A stretch of 64,000 nt of DNA from the NCBI GenBank assembly GCA_022575985.1, contig JAKSXM010000007.1, positions 68,602,501-68,666,500 on the forward strand, in the 5' to 3' direction. Position 1 is the first letter of the stretch; every line of letters begins with the position of its first letter. The notes below the pieces were generated by a model that made no database searches, was not told the origin of the DNA, and worked only from the letters and a program-made list of their open reading frames with translations. Of the stretch, positions 34,042 through 44,999 are shown piece after piece. The position numbers and the translations under genes are program-made. The stretch is from Anagrus nilaparvatae (lineage: Eukaryota > Arthropoda > Insecta > Hymenoptera > Mymaridae).

Positions 34042-34609
34042 CGACAGCCAAAGCTATTTCGCGTGACTCCGCATTACTATAGTATATGCTTTTACTTTCC
34101 ATCTTTTACGTATCCCGTCCGGTCCCGGTGCCTTCTTATTTTTCATTGATCCAATGGCCTCGAGCATCTCTGCCTCGCTGAACTGTGGAATCTGATCTCT
34201 GGGAACCTCCTACTCCGGGTGTTTGATGATCAGATGATCAGGGAACAAAGAATCCACTATTCTTTTGATCGCGTCCGCGTCCATTACGCTGTTGGATCTC
34301 GGGTTAAATTTGCCCATGACAACTTTGTACCCGAGACCCCCGGGGTCATTGTTGACTTTCTCGCGCAATAAACATAAGCATCGCGCCTTGCTGAGGCGAA
34401 TAGCTCTTGCAAGCTTGTGCACAGCGTCCTTGAACGCCATGGAAAGTGCCATGGCCTCCGGCCGATTTCGTGTTCTCTGTGATATCCTTATTGCCCGATT
34501 GCATTCTCGTCGTAGGTATGCAATTTCCTCCGTCCACCAGTGGACTGGCCTTCTTCCTTTACAGGTTTTCTTCCTAACGCCTGGTTTAGAACCACCAATC
34601 CCACATTAC
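34042..34609 (-). pseudogene. R1-clade LINE remnant, linker and start of RT
   Basis: On the minus strand it reads GRRPVHWWTEEIAYLRRECN, then AIRLSKARCLCLLREKVNND and GYKVVMGKFNPRSN across several frames. After a stop, it reads FSEAEMLEAIGSMKNKKAPG then PDGI. These are the linker between endonuclease and RT and the first RT motif of R1-clade elements. Most of the RT is missing: the protein jumps from this first motif to the region after the RT across the hAT insertion, so a large internal deletion preceded or accompanied the split. The 5' end is truncated at about 34609. Confidence 0.8.
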
Positions 34610-35610
34610 ATACTTATGAACTAATTAACTTACTTATTAACTAATTATATAATTTAATTAAATCTAACTAATTAATATTTAGATCAAATTAATACTTAAG
34701 ATGCTATCGGCATAATTAAATACAACACACTGGAAAGTGCTGCCATCTGATTAATATATGGTTATCTCTAAATTAAATAATCTAAATTTAGGAGATTATA
34801 ATTGTATCAATACATTATATTGATTTAATTCGCGATTTCGGTATTTTATACACTTATGCGTGTGTATGATGCAACACACGTATTCAGTGCGGGCTTTGTT
34901 GAAGGTTCCCTTCTCTGAAGTTAATGAAGTCAAAGAAGAAAAAAATAATCTCATGTATGTCTTTGAGTTTTTTCAAAATTTATAATAAAGAAAAAAAATT
35001 TTAAATAATTTATAAAAAATGCTTTAGAGTTAAAAATTTTTTTATCTTCTAAAATAATAATTTTATACGAATATGAGAGTATTATTGGTTCCAAAAAATT
35101 CTACAAATATGGACTCTTCTTCTTCTTATTTTACTGGGTCCAATTTTCGACAATTCGCCAATAATACTACAAATATGGACTCATATGCAATGTATTTTTA
35201 GTCCTACAAAAAACCCGATGTATTTTTTACCAATATTTAGAAAAGTTCTAATGTTCTTATATTTTAAGAAACTAATTTTTAAGAAAATAAAAACTTTCTT
35301 CACTTGCAATATTTAAAACTGAAATTTTTTTGTTATACAGGGCCCTTGATATTTACAGACATTATAAAAACTAAGCAGTAATAAGTCGAAACTCCTATTT
35401 TTACCCAAGGAAATAAAAAATAAAGTATAAAGCAAAAGTTTTTTCTTTATCAGGTTACTGAACTCTTAATTTTTTTTTTCTTAATCAAATTTGGAATTAG
35501 TATTAAGGAGGTTAATCAAAAATAATATTTTAATAAACCGTATAATTTTAAACTATAATTTTATAACACTGACCTTTTTTTATAAATTCTAATTTTCATA
35601 ATATGTTTCA
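34610..35610. other. AT-rich non-coding DNA
   Basis: I see no gene. At 34840-34925 there is a less AT-biased stretch with the palindrome-like GTGTATGATGCAACACAC, which I cannot assign. Confidence 0.35.
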
Positions 35611-35613
35611 CAA

Positions 35614-35950
35614 AAAAACTTATAACCGGTTTGTTTAAACACAACCAAAATGCATAGAACATGTTTACTTACAGCTGAGTGATAAACCGGGTTATTCCAA
35701 ATCTCCAAATCAAAATAATTCTAAATCCCAAAATTGAAATTATTCTAAGTCCCATTTGACCCTTACCCCTCCTTAATTTTCCTTAATTATTTCTTGAGGT
35801 ACCCCATCCCTATAAACATGTTCCATTATTCTAAATGTTCCAATTATTCTAAATCCCAAAATTGGAATTATTCTAAGTCTCGATTGACCCTTCCCCCTCC
35901 TTAATTTTTCTTAATTAATTCTTGAGGTACCCCAAACATGTTCCATAAAA
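35614..35950 (+). repeat. Dispersed repeat with TTATTCTAAGTCCC motifs
   Basis: AAACTTATAACCGGTTTGTT then TAAACACAACC opens the repeat. It continues with several AAATTATTCTAAGTCCC/AAATCCCAAAATTG phrases, GACCCTTACCCCTCC and GAGGTACCCC, and twice with AACATGTTCCA. The opening matches 47630-47699 and the later part matches 51200-51620, so the copy at 47-51 kb is the same repeat split by an insertion. Confidence 0.7.
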
Positions 35951-37500
35951 GATATTTCTAATATTACATAGGTTTTTATTTAAAAAGATGATATTATATT
36001 GATTAAAAAAAAAAAGTCATCATTGAGGAGGGACCGTGGTTGGAAAAAAAAATTTCCCAAAATAAATATTTTTCCATAAAATTTGATGAATATATATATA
36101 TATATATATATTTAATAATTTAAAAGATAACTGGGATTTTAACATTTTAAAATTAAATAAAAATGGTTTTTCCGCGTTCTATTTTTAAATATCTGAATGA
36201 AAAAAATTTAAATTAAAATAAAAAAAAGTTTAGTTTAAAGTCCATTTAAAAAAATTATTATAGTAATTAAATAATTCTATCGGGTTTTTTTTACGAATGA
36301 GAGAGAAATGACAATAACGATTAATGAAATAAAAATATATATATATTACATATATATGGCCATTTCCAAACAAAATCGGCGACGAATAATTTTAAAAAAA
36401 TATTTTTTTCTTCTTATTTTAAATATTAAAGGTTTTTTTTGTTGCAATTTTAGTTTACCAAAAATTTTTATTTTTTCTGAAATTTAAGAAATTAAAAACT
36501 CCGAGTTAGAAAAGAAATTTTCACAAATTTTTAAATTTATTTTTCATTTGATTTCTTTTCAACATTTAATTTATTACATTTATATAATATTCAATAAATT
36601 TTTTTTTCAGCTTTTGAAGAATCTTAATATGATACTCTTAAGCCTTAAAATGTTTCAAATGCGATTTCCAAGGATTTTTCGATAATCTTTAAATTCTAGA
36701 GTTGCACCAAAACAGCTTTAAAATAAAAATAAATTTTTGATATCATAAAAACGCAAATTGAGTGATTTTATTAATTATTTTCAAAGCAATAAATAAGCAT
36801 TGGCTAATTTGGTAAGCATATGACCAAAACAAGCAAAGTAGGGCTAAAAAAAAATTATTTTTTTTATATATTTCATAATTTTAAATAAAAATTATAAAAC
36901 TTTTAAGTATTTAATAGTTCTGCTAGAAATAAAAAAATTTTTGCAAATAAAATATAATATGGATTTACCCATATAAAATTATATTGTTAAAATAAAATTT
37001 AAAAAGATAAAAGAGAGTCTAGAAATATTTGCGTCAGTATATGGTGAAAAATAAGTATCAATAAAAATTTCATTGAATTTAAAAACTATATGTATTAAAT
37101 TCGGACCCTCCACAAAGATGATGACGATGACGATAAAATAGAGCAAAGAATATGTTAGAAAGGAATCCCCCTTCTAAGAAGGATAAAATAAATGTACGGT
37201 TACAGGAAATTGTTCGTATAGGTCAGAATTTTTTTAAAAAGTTTCTATGAATAAAAACTTTTTTTTTTTGGAATTTTTTTTCAATGGATATGAAATACTC
37301 TTACTTTATAAAGACTACACCTACACTGTATAAAAGATTAATATATGTACAATCGTTTATGTGTGTTATAAATGTATGAATTTAGACATCGTAAAAAATT
37401 GTTAAAATATTCCTTTTTAATTTTTTTTTTAATACTATAAACCTTTTTTTTTAATACTATGAATTTTAATGAATGAGCAATCCATGTGCTCTACTATACT
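35951..37500. other. AT-rich non-coding DNA with TA microsatellites
   Basis: TA runs lie at about 36090-36111 and 36337-36347. A GATGATGACGATGACGAT run lies at about 37118-37135. No gene is supportable. Confidence 0.4.
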
Positions 37501-37909
37501 TCGGTAATCTGTTAAGTTCTAGCAACCCTTGTTTTCTTTTCCAAGTTTTCTCAGCGGGAAAACATTCGATTAAAATTTTCGCTTACAAAAAATTTTGTTT
37601 TACAATAATCGCGAGGATGCAACTCTTATCTTTTGGAAGTCAAATAATTTTTGCAAATATCAGAAAATAAAGTCAAATTTTTAACTCTCGTGCGTTCTAC
37701 AAAACTGCTTGTAAGAATATCTATTTATACTTTAATTTCTAATATTTGCGAAAAATTATTAAATTTCCAAAAAATAAGAGTTGCGCGCTCGAGATTACTG
37801 ATAAAAAAAAAGTTTCCTGTAAGAGGAAATTTCAATCTAACGTTTACCCAGTGAAAAAATTTGGAAAAGAAAACGTGGATTTTTTTACTAGAACTTATCA
37901 GGTTACCGA
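37501..37909. mobile_element. Foldback MITE, about 410 bp
   Basis: The outer inverted pair is TCGGTAATCTGTTAAGTTCT then AG, and its imperfect mirror ending GGTTACCGA. Inside, GTTTTCTTTTCCAAGTTTT is also mirrored. The open frames at 37473-37854 run along the arms and are not genes. No target duplication is evident. Confidence 0.6.
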
Positions 37910-38675
37910 CCTATAGTTACGGAATCCTCTTTAAAATATATGCCATTCATTATTAAATAATTTCAGTATAATATGTAAAGTAAAAATTTTATACTTTGTA
38001 GGGGAAACAGGGGTATGTTGGAATATATTTTAGATTTTTATCGTGGCAAAGGCAATTATATTTAAAAAGAAATTTATTTTGACAGATTGAAAGTAATATT
38101 TTATATCGATACGTTAATTATGAATGAAAAATAACTGTAAATTAGACGAATTCACAATTCATAAAATAAAACTTAATTTTTAAACTATATTAATTAGAAA
38201 AAATTAAAAAAATGATTCCATATTTTAAGAATAGTAATAATGTAAAACATGCAGAAATTTTTCGCAAATGTTTTTTAAAGGTAGACTCTTGGGTGAAAAT
38301 TTTTGTCCAAAATATAAAATTTAAATCTAAATTGAACATAAAAAAAACGCTGCCCAATTATTGAGTTGCCATACATGCATGAATACACACACGCTTACAC
38401 TCCACACACATACATTGTCTAAGCCATGGTCTAAGCAAGTGTTTTTGTTGCTCTATGAAGAACCAAAAAATGTAACTATAAAATATATTTTCTAAAAAAA
38501 GTAGATTCGGTAAAGCTTACACAATTTACGTGTATAAGAATGTGAATCTTAATTCTTTTTTAATGAATCCCTGATAGAATCAGCTTAGATTAAAAAATCA
38601 ATGAAAACTGATATAAGCGATACACTATTTTAAATGATTATTTGAGATTATTGACCATTAAGGGTAATTTATAAC
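37910..38675. other. AT-rich non-coding DNA
   Basis: Nothing recognised except a short CA-rich stretch (ACACACACGCTTACACTCC) near 38385. Confidence 0.35.
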
Positions 38676-38681
38676 AACATA

Positions 38682-38741
38682 TTTTTATTTTGTTGTAAGC
38701 TTTCGTTGGTATACCACCAACCTCTTCAGACTAAAAAAATT
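38682..38741 (-). ncRNA. Hammerhead-ribozyme-like sequence of the Penelope element
   Basis: On the minus strand, CUGAAGA (38729-38723) is followed by a six-base-pair stem GUUGGU/ACCAAC closed by GGUAU, and then GAAA (38704-38701) and the self-complementary AGCU, then U, then ACAAC. This is the order of a type I hammerhead with a very short stem III; the AGCU palindrome would let it work as a dimer, as known for Penelope-like elements. The expected cleavage is after the U following AGCU. Stem I is weak: GU before CUGA pairs with AC, then pairing is interrupted. One extra G follows CUGAAGA and would bulge from stem II. It lies about 580 bp beyond the Penelope stop codon, where the 3' long repeat should be. 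Confidence 0.55.
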
Positions 38742-39319
38742 TTTTATTCAAAATAAATTTTTACAATGAAATTTACAATTTTTTTAACAAAATATTCATT
38801 AATTATTTTTTAAAAACATACCATCAATATATTCTTAAAAGCTACATAGAAATATTTGAGAAACAGATTTTATGTTTCTCTACTGAGTACATTTTAAATA
38901 CTAAAGTTAAATTTACAAGTATGTATTGAAAAAGTCAGCCGCATATCAACGAATTTTGATATTATAAACAAAATACAAAAAGGTTTAAAATTTTTCTAGT
39001 ATTAAAGAACTTATTGCTAAATTATATGATTCATCTTCTAAGCTTTAAATATATTAACTTCAATGTAAACATTAACACGTGTTGTTTTTTGACCCGGAAA
39101 TTTAAAAAAATTTTTCAGTATAAATATTATACCTTTTAAATTTTTTAATGTAGAGATTTTTAAGTATATATATATGTTATATATATTATACACTTTATAA
39201 TTCATTTAAAAATGTTTTTTTATACGAAATTTGTTATAAGAACGTTGAAAACAGAAAAAAAAATTTTTTTAAAAAAATTAATTATTTTAATTTTTTATGT
39301 ATATTATGAAATTAATGAT
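38742..39319 (-). other. Probable 3' non-coding part of the Penelope element
   Basis: The AT-rich sequence between the ORF stop and the hammerhead-like motif has no other feature apart from AACACGTGTTG near 39077. Its position suggests 3' UTR or terminal-repeat sequence. Confidence 0.4.
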
Positions 39320-41935
39320 TCATTTAAAATGTCCAGACATACATTTAGCTAATTTTTTATGATTTTGAGATAGAAATTTTGTGTCTAACTTTACATTTAA
39401 GGGCATTTTTTGCATCTGTATATAGAATTTTTCTGACATATTCCTTTTATAATAATTACTCTCAAAATCTAAAATTGATATTTTATTAAAATCAATAGTA
39501 TGTTGGAAGTGGTTACAATGATCCGCGACTACAGTATCTCTATTAAATTTAACATCATCACTATGCTCTTTAACCCTATGAAATAATGGTCTCTTTGTTT
39601 GTCCCACATACGTTGAAGGACAATTCCTGCATTTTAATTTGTATATTAAATTGACGTTATCCAGAAACCGCGTTTTATCTTTACCTCTTTTGACTACACC
39701 TGACAAGTTATCTATTATATAGGGTATTGCTATAATATTATGCCTTCTTAGTATTCTACTAATATAACTATAAAATTGGGCTTTAAAAGGTATTTTTACT
39801 TTAGGTAATTGGCAGAAAATTCGAGTTCTTGGATTATAACCAGAACTATCAGCATCATTATTAGAATTATTATTCATATTTCTTATTTTTTCCAATCTCT
39901 TATATGTAAATTTTTTTATGAGTTTTAAAGGATAATCATTCAGTAATAGTAAATTTTTACTAAATTCTAAATTTTTATTATGGAATTTTTTATCTGCCAA
40001 GTTAATCGATTTGTCTATAAGATTATAAATTATGCCTATTTTTTGATGCATCGGATGATTTGAATTAAAATTCAAAAGTCTACCTGAAAATGTAGGTTTT
40101 TGGTACCAATCAGTGATAATATTTGAGTTTTGCTTTATAAGTAATAAATCTAAGAAACTAATAGAATTATTATATTCTAATTCATATGTAAATTGGATTT
40201 GGCTGTCAATACTATTAAATGTATTAATGACCGTTTCTATTTTATTTTTCGGTATGCAAGCTATGATGTCATCTACATATCTATAGTAAAATACCGGTTC
40301 AAAGTCAAGTTTGCTTAAGGCTTCAGTTTCCAAATCTTCCATTACTATGTTAGCAAAAAGGGGGGAAATTGGAGACCCCATAGGGACACCAAAAATTTGT
40401 TTATATATTTTATCATTAAAAGTAAAATACATATTATTAAAAATAAATTCTGTGATTTCTTTAATTTCTTGAAAGGGAACTTTCGACTTCAAGTGTATAT
40501 TATTGAATCTTTTATCTAAAGCTTCTAGAACTAATTTTTTTGAAACATTAGAAAATAATGCAGTTACATCTAGTGAAATTAAAACGTGATCATCGGGAAT
40601 ATTAACTGAATTTAATTTCTTTTTTAATTCAAAACTATTTTTAATATTTGATTTTGGAAAGGGGCAGCAATTCTTCAGAATATTGTATAAGTAATTTGAT
40701 AAAAATGACCCAGGTGTATTAACATCAGATACTACTGGTCTACCTGGTTCACCTGATTTATGGGTTTTTATTAATGCATAAAATTTCGCTAAAACAGTTT
40801 CAGTTCTAGTTATTTCAATGTCACTATATACCCTGTTAAGATACTTATTTTTATTGAGATACTGTAAATAATGGTAAGTTTCTTTCTGTAAGGCTTCTAA
40901 AAATTTTTGTTTGTCTATAGCATCTATTAACTTATAGCAATTTTCATTGGAAAGAATCTCATAGCACTTTTCTAAATATTTAACCCTTTCTATACAAACT
41001 GTTGTGTTACTTTTATCCGCCAATGTAAACATTATATCTTTATTTTCCCATAAAAATTTTTTAACATTTTTAATATTTTGTTCGCTTTTAAAATCTATTA
41101 TAGACTTGTGTTTCTTTTTTCTCATAATTTTAAGTAAACCTTCTGTTATCTCACTAGTAATAATATTATTATCAATTTTTATTGTATTATTATCAACATT
41201 TTGATTTATTCTACTAATTAAGTATTCATTATGTTGTACTAATTCCTCAACATTTTTTATTATACTAACAATATCTGATTTTTTTATTTCATTTTTAACT
41301 CCAAATTTATTACCTAGTGATACAACTTTAATAATATTATCAGGTATTTCTTTATCACTTAAGTTTGTAAACCATTTTTCTTTTAGAATAGATATTTCAG
41401 GACAAGGTAAATCTATTTTAGTTCTATCAATATGCATTTGATCATCAATGTTATTATTAAATTTTTTTGTGTATAAACAGTTAAGATCGCTACTTTTTTT
41501 ACTAAATTTATTATTCTGAACATCGAAAAAATTGTTGACTAAGTCATTATCAATATTGGAAGCAAGTATATCTAATTTTATAGTATACATTTCTTTTTCT
41601 AAATATTTTATATGAATACATATATCTTCTATTTCTAAGTTAAGTATGAATTTCGAAAAATTCTTCATTCTACGCGATAATTTATTTTTACAAAATAAGC
41701 TTTTAAAATGATGGTATTCAAACCTGTTTTTCATTCTGTGAATATGCGATGGTAAGATATCATAGGTACGACACTTGAGTAAGTACCTTCTTTGACTTAG
41801 TGATATCGTGAGTTGTTGTGTGATATCCATATATTTTTTAATAATTTTTGAACTTTCATACCCAAAAGTTTCTTTGATGTAGTTAATAAAACCTTCAGGA
41901 TATGTTTGGTTGATTCTTACTATTTTTTTTTTCAT
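39320..41935 (-). CDS. Penelope-like element protein (reverse transcriptase + GIY-YIG nuclease)
   Basis: This is the only long intact frame, 871 codons from ATG at 41935. The N-terminal 320 residues are Lys/Asn-rich without a motif I recognise. RT motifs follow: AKFYALIKTHK and PGRPVVSDVNTPGSFLS before residue 430; LDVTALF at about 455-461 with the first catalytic Asp; GVPMGSPISPLFANI from about 516; and YVDD at 553-556 with the other two. The C-terminus is a GIY-YIG endonuclease: LIYKLKCRNC (from about 763, with a CxxC pair), TYVGQTKRPLFHRVKEH (about 775-791), a DHCNHFQH zinc-ligand-like stretch, and SEKFY with the likely catalytic Glu at about 835. RT joined to a C-terminal GIY-YIG domain defines Penelope-like elements, which copy RNA and prime at nicked DNA. 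All key residues are present, so the copy may be recent. The gene is intronless, and a hammerhead-like motif lies downstream. Confidence 0.95.
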   Translation of the reverse strand: MKKKIVRINQTYPEGFINYIKETFGYESSKIIKKYMDITQQLTISLSQRRYLLKCRTYDILPSHIHRMKNRFEYHHFKSLFCKNKLSRRMKNFSKFILNLEIEDICIHIKYLEKEMYTIKLDILASNIDNDLVNNFFDVQNNKFSKKSSDLNCLYTKKFNNNIDDQMHIDRTKIDLPCPEISILKEKWFTNLSDKEIPDNIIKVVSLGNKFGVKNEIKKSDIVSIIKNVEELVQHNEYLISRINQNVDNNTIKIDNNIITSEITEGLLKIMRKKKHKSIIDFKSEQNIKNVKKFLWENKDIMFTLADKSNTTVCIERVKYLEKCYEILSNENCYKLIDAIDKQKFLEALQKETYHYLQYLNKNKYLNRVYSDIEITRTETVLAKFYALIKTHKSGEPGRPVVSDVNTPGSFLSNYLYNILKNCCPFPKSNIKNSFELKKKLNSVNIPDDHVLISLDVTALFSNVSKKLVLEALDKRFNNIHLKSKVPFQEIKEITEFIFNNMYFTFNDKIYKQIFGVPMGSPISPLFANIVMEDLETEALSKLDFEPVFYYRYVDDIIACIPKNKIETVINTFNSIDSQIQFTYELEYNNSISFLDLLLIKQNSNIITDWYQKPTFSGRLLNFNSNHPMHQKIGIIYNLIDKSINLADKKFHNKNLEFSKNLLLLNDYPLKLIKKFTYKRLEKIRNMNNNSNNDADSSGYNPRTRIFCQLPKVKIPFKAQFYSYISRILRRHNIIAIPYIIDNLSGVVKRGKDKTRFLDNVNLIYKLKCRNCPSTYVGQTKRPLFHRVKEHSDDVKFNRDTVVADHCNHFQHTIDFNKISILDFESNYYKRNMSEKFYIQMQKMPLNVKLDTKFLSQNHKKLAKCMSGHFK

Positions 41936-42665
41936 TGTTATACTAGGAAATAACTTACGTTTTTGGTAGAACTCCTTTTTCTAATAATGATTTATTAATT
42001 TTTTTTTTTAAGTTTAAAATTTTTTAATATTTCAAAAATTATCTACTAGATCAAAAATAATAATTACATAAATTTACAAATGAAAAAATTTTTACAAAAA
42101 TTCTTTAAAAAAAAAGTAACGTTATGATAGAATGAATAAAATGATGAAAGTGATTATTCAAAAATTCTCATTATATGATTAATCACTTTCTTATTTCATT
42201 CATAAATTTTTACAGCTTGGCAACAAAAAAATTAGTACTAAATGATGTCACTATACGTATATATACTTTATTGTCCTTTTTAGTCAAGACGTCACCATTC
42301 CACCAATATATTTTGTAACCTACTTTTTTTAGTCCAGTGTGGATAAAAATAGTTGTATTATTAATTGTTAATAACAAATTATTACGAAATTAGCCCAAAA
42401 TTAAGCAAAATCGAGTTGTAACTGCCAACAAACTTCAAAAATTTAGTTAAATAAAACTTTCTGATGTACTTTAACTTACAGTACATAAATTTTATAATAA
42501 TACTTCAGATTAGTTTAAACAATTTGTAAGTGTTAATTACTTTTTTGAATAAAAACTAAATGCGTCACTAACCCAGGAAATATTTAAATAAGGAATACGG
42601 ACCACATGATCATTCGCAAATTAGGGAAACTTAATTTTCTTTTTTTATTCCAACATATTTTCCGA
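41936..42665. other. 5' flank of the Penelope ORF, AT-rich
   Basis: No second hammerhead-like motif with GAAAGCTT is visible here. The upstream long repeat expected for a complete Penelope element is either missing or too diverged to see. TAGTCAAGACGTCA at about 42281 recalls the tip of the 22.64 kb MITE, but the rest does not match. Confidence 0.4.
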
Positions 42666-42825
42666 TTTTCCAAGATGGCGGAACTAAAAACATCAAGAAA
42701 GGAACTTTATACATTACTTATAAAATATATTTTCATCAATAAAAACGTTTTTCTCAATCTCGAAAACCCCCAGGTAACGTAAAAAGTTCCTTTCTTGATG
42801 CATTTTGGTCTGCCATCTTGGAAAA
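42666..42825. mobile_element. Short MITE with CCAAGATGGC ends
   Basis: CCAAGATGGCGGAAC on the left and GTCTGCCATCTTGG on the right are inverted. An inner pair ACATCAAGAAAGGAACTTT and its mirror is almost perfect. The total is about 160 bp. A diverged repeat of the inner sequence continues to about 42920. Confidence 0.6.
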
Positions 42826-44140
42826 TAGGAAAATATCTTGGGATGAAAAACCGAAAATTTTGATCAACAAAAACGCTTTTCTCAACCTCGAAAACCCGTA
42901 AGTAATGAAGTAAGTTCCTTAAGAACTGAAACATTAAGTAAGTTTTTAAGTAAGTTAGGCAAGTTTTTCTTTTTTATTTTTTAAAAGGCCTGCACTGATC
43001 CAACCAGCGTGACAAAACTTATCACTAACTTATAAGTTTACTGATCCGGGCTGATCAACCAAATCAGTCAATCCGCAATTAATCAACAACTTAGATTCCT
43101 TCTTTCCTGGGAAGTTACTTACATTTTTTGTTATCCTGAATGCGAATTCAAAGCTTAATTTCATGAAAAATTATTGTTTAAACAATTTTTATTGTTCAAA
43201 CAATTTATAAATGTTAATAGCAGTAAAACAATGCTCTGAAAGCAATGTTTTATATCCACTTATTTTAAATTTTACATTTTCCGAAATTTTCAAACCTTAA
43301 ACTTTTCCTGATAATTAATGAAAACTGAAATAAAAATTTTTTGATTGAAACTGAAACAGATGTTTTTTATTCCTACAGGATTAAAAGTTACTTCAGTTTC
43401 AAAAATAATGAAAAATAAATTTATAAAATTAAGAAATTAAGCAGCGAAAGGTTACATGTTGAATAAGGGAATCATATAGCGAATTCTTTGCGCTATTTGT
43501 TTTAAAAAACCAGGGCTGCAAGGTGGTTGTAGGAAGGCTTATCTGAAAACTAAAAATTGGTGCAATTGCGTGATTATAAGATTTTCCTAAAATTTTTATC
43601 CAAAAATAGATTAATATTGCTAAAATATTTTTTTGTTATTAATGTTTATTTTGTGGTTACAAAATAAAAATAATTTATCATTATCAACACAATCATACAA
43701 ATGCTGTTTATTTTTTTAAAAATAAGTTTTGAGCTAAAAATTTGGGGAATATTTATAATAACCCAAACCTTCAGATTCTTAGCTTTAATATGAGCCCACC
43801 CACAAAAACCTTAGAGATCTAGTTTTTTAGAATTAACGGAGGATAAAAAAATTCTATGATTCTCTATATTCAACACATGACCTTTGGCCCCTTAATAAAA
43901 TAATCAAAATTCTTCCAAACCCTTGTCACTGGGAATCCTCAAGGAATAGCAAAATATGGCCTTAAACTTATAGAACTCCAATGACAAAATTTAGGCATTA
44001 AGTCCAAAAAAAAAAGTATTTTCTTTTATTTTTTTAGAGCAAACATTTTAATTAAAAAAGTTGGATTTCAAATAAGCCCTTTATTTACCGCAGTAGTAAA
44101 AATAATCTAAAAAACATATATATTTAAAAAAAAATTTTTT
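42826..44140. other. AT-rich non-coding DNA
   Basis: I see no gene. AAAAACGCTTTTCTCAACCTC then GAAAACCC at 42870-42897 repeats the phrase at 42747-42770. Confidence 0.35.
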
Positions 44141-44299
44141 TTAAATACTTTTTTGTTACGAAATTTACGAAAAAACTACCATGTTTTAAATATTTATCAG
44201 GTAAGTTTATGCTATTGTATTTTTATAAATGAGAAATGTTATTGACTTTAATTTATAGTAAAGAGTTAGTTGAGTTGAATGAAAAATTCAGTAACGTAA

Positions 44300-44790
44300 A
44301 AATATTTTTTTCATAATTTTTCACTTCTAATCTCCTTTTTTGGCATTCAGTTTTCCTAAAAATTTTGGTACCTAATGAAGTGGTTATTACGATCAAAAAT
44401 TTACGTGCGTGAAAATGTTTCTTTAATGTTTTTTCAGGGATTTCATTCTAACAAAATCATAAAGTTTTTAAACAAGATTTAGCGGTATAGAAGAGGTAGC
44501 AAAAAAGATTTTTTCATAAATTTTTCGATTCAAATTTTCTACTCTCGGGTTTCGAAATCAGTTAAATTTTTGATACCTTATAAAGCGGTTTCGATGGAAG
44601 ATTGACGTATATTGTACAAAAATTTTTTGTAAATGTTTTTTCAGTGATTTTATTCTAAAAAAATCTTTATATTTTTTTTATAAGATTTAGAGTTACAAAA
44701 GGGGTCTCAAATTGTTGAAATAGAATTTTTCAATTAAAATTTTTAGTACTTATGAAGCGGTTGCGATGAAAAATTATGTAGGTTTAAGGT
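44300..44790 (+). repeat. Diverged tandem units of about 200 bp
   Basis: The phrase TTTTTTCAG(G/T)GATTT(C/T)ATTCTA occurs at about 44434 and 44637. GGTACCTAATGAAG(C/T)GGTT-like phrases occur before each and again near 44750. The pattern is low-complexity and resembles the CTAATACCT-type modules at 58.9-59.1 kb. Confidence 0.5.
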
Positions 44791-44999
44791 TTGGTGTATA
44801 TTTTTTTTTGACAGGCTAGTACATACTAATATGCTTTGATCGAAATTTTGCAAAAATTGGACTATTTATAAAGTGGAAGGGGGAAATTTTATGTTTTCGC
44901 CTAATTCACTAAAAAAATGAAACATTTTTTAAATAGCTTGAAACGTTCTTTTTTTTTTATATTTTGTAAAATACGACAATCAATAACAATTGAAAAATA

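Noticed and set aside
33833..34066. Frame with an Arg-Asp repeat resembling an RNA-binding protein
   Set aside because: The repeat is the hAT subterminal GAGAC array, and the frame runs past the element end into the LINE.
34265..34624. 119-codon plus-strand frame
   Set aside because: It is antisense to the R1-like LINE coding sequence, which explains its open length and codon content.
42260..42340. Possible upstream hammerhead or terminal repeat of the Penelope element
   Set aside because: CACCAATATATTTTGTAACC only faintly resembles the downstream motif; GAAA and the AGCU palindrome are absent.
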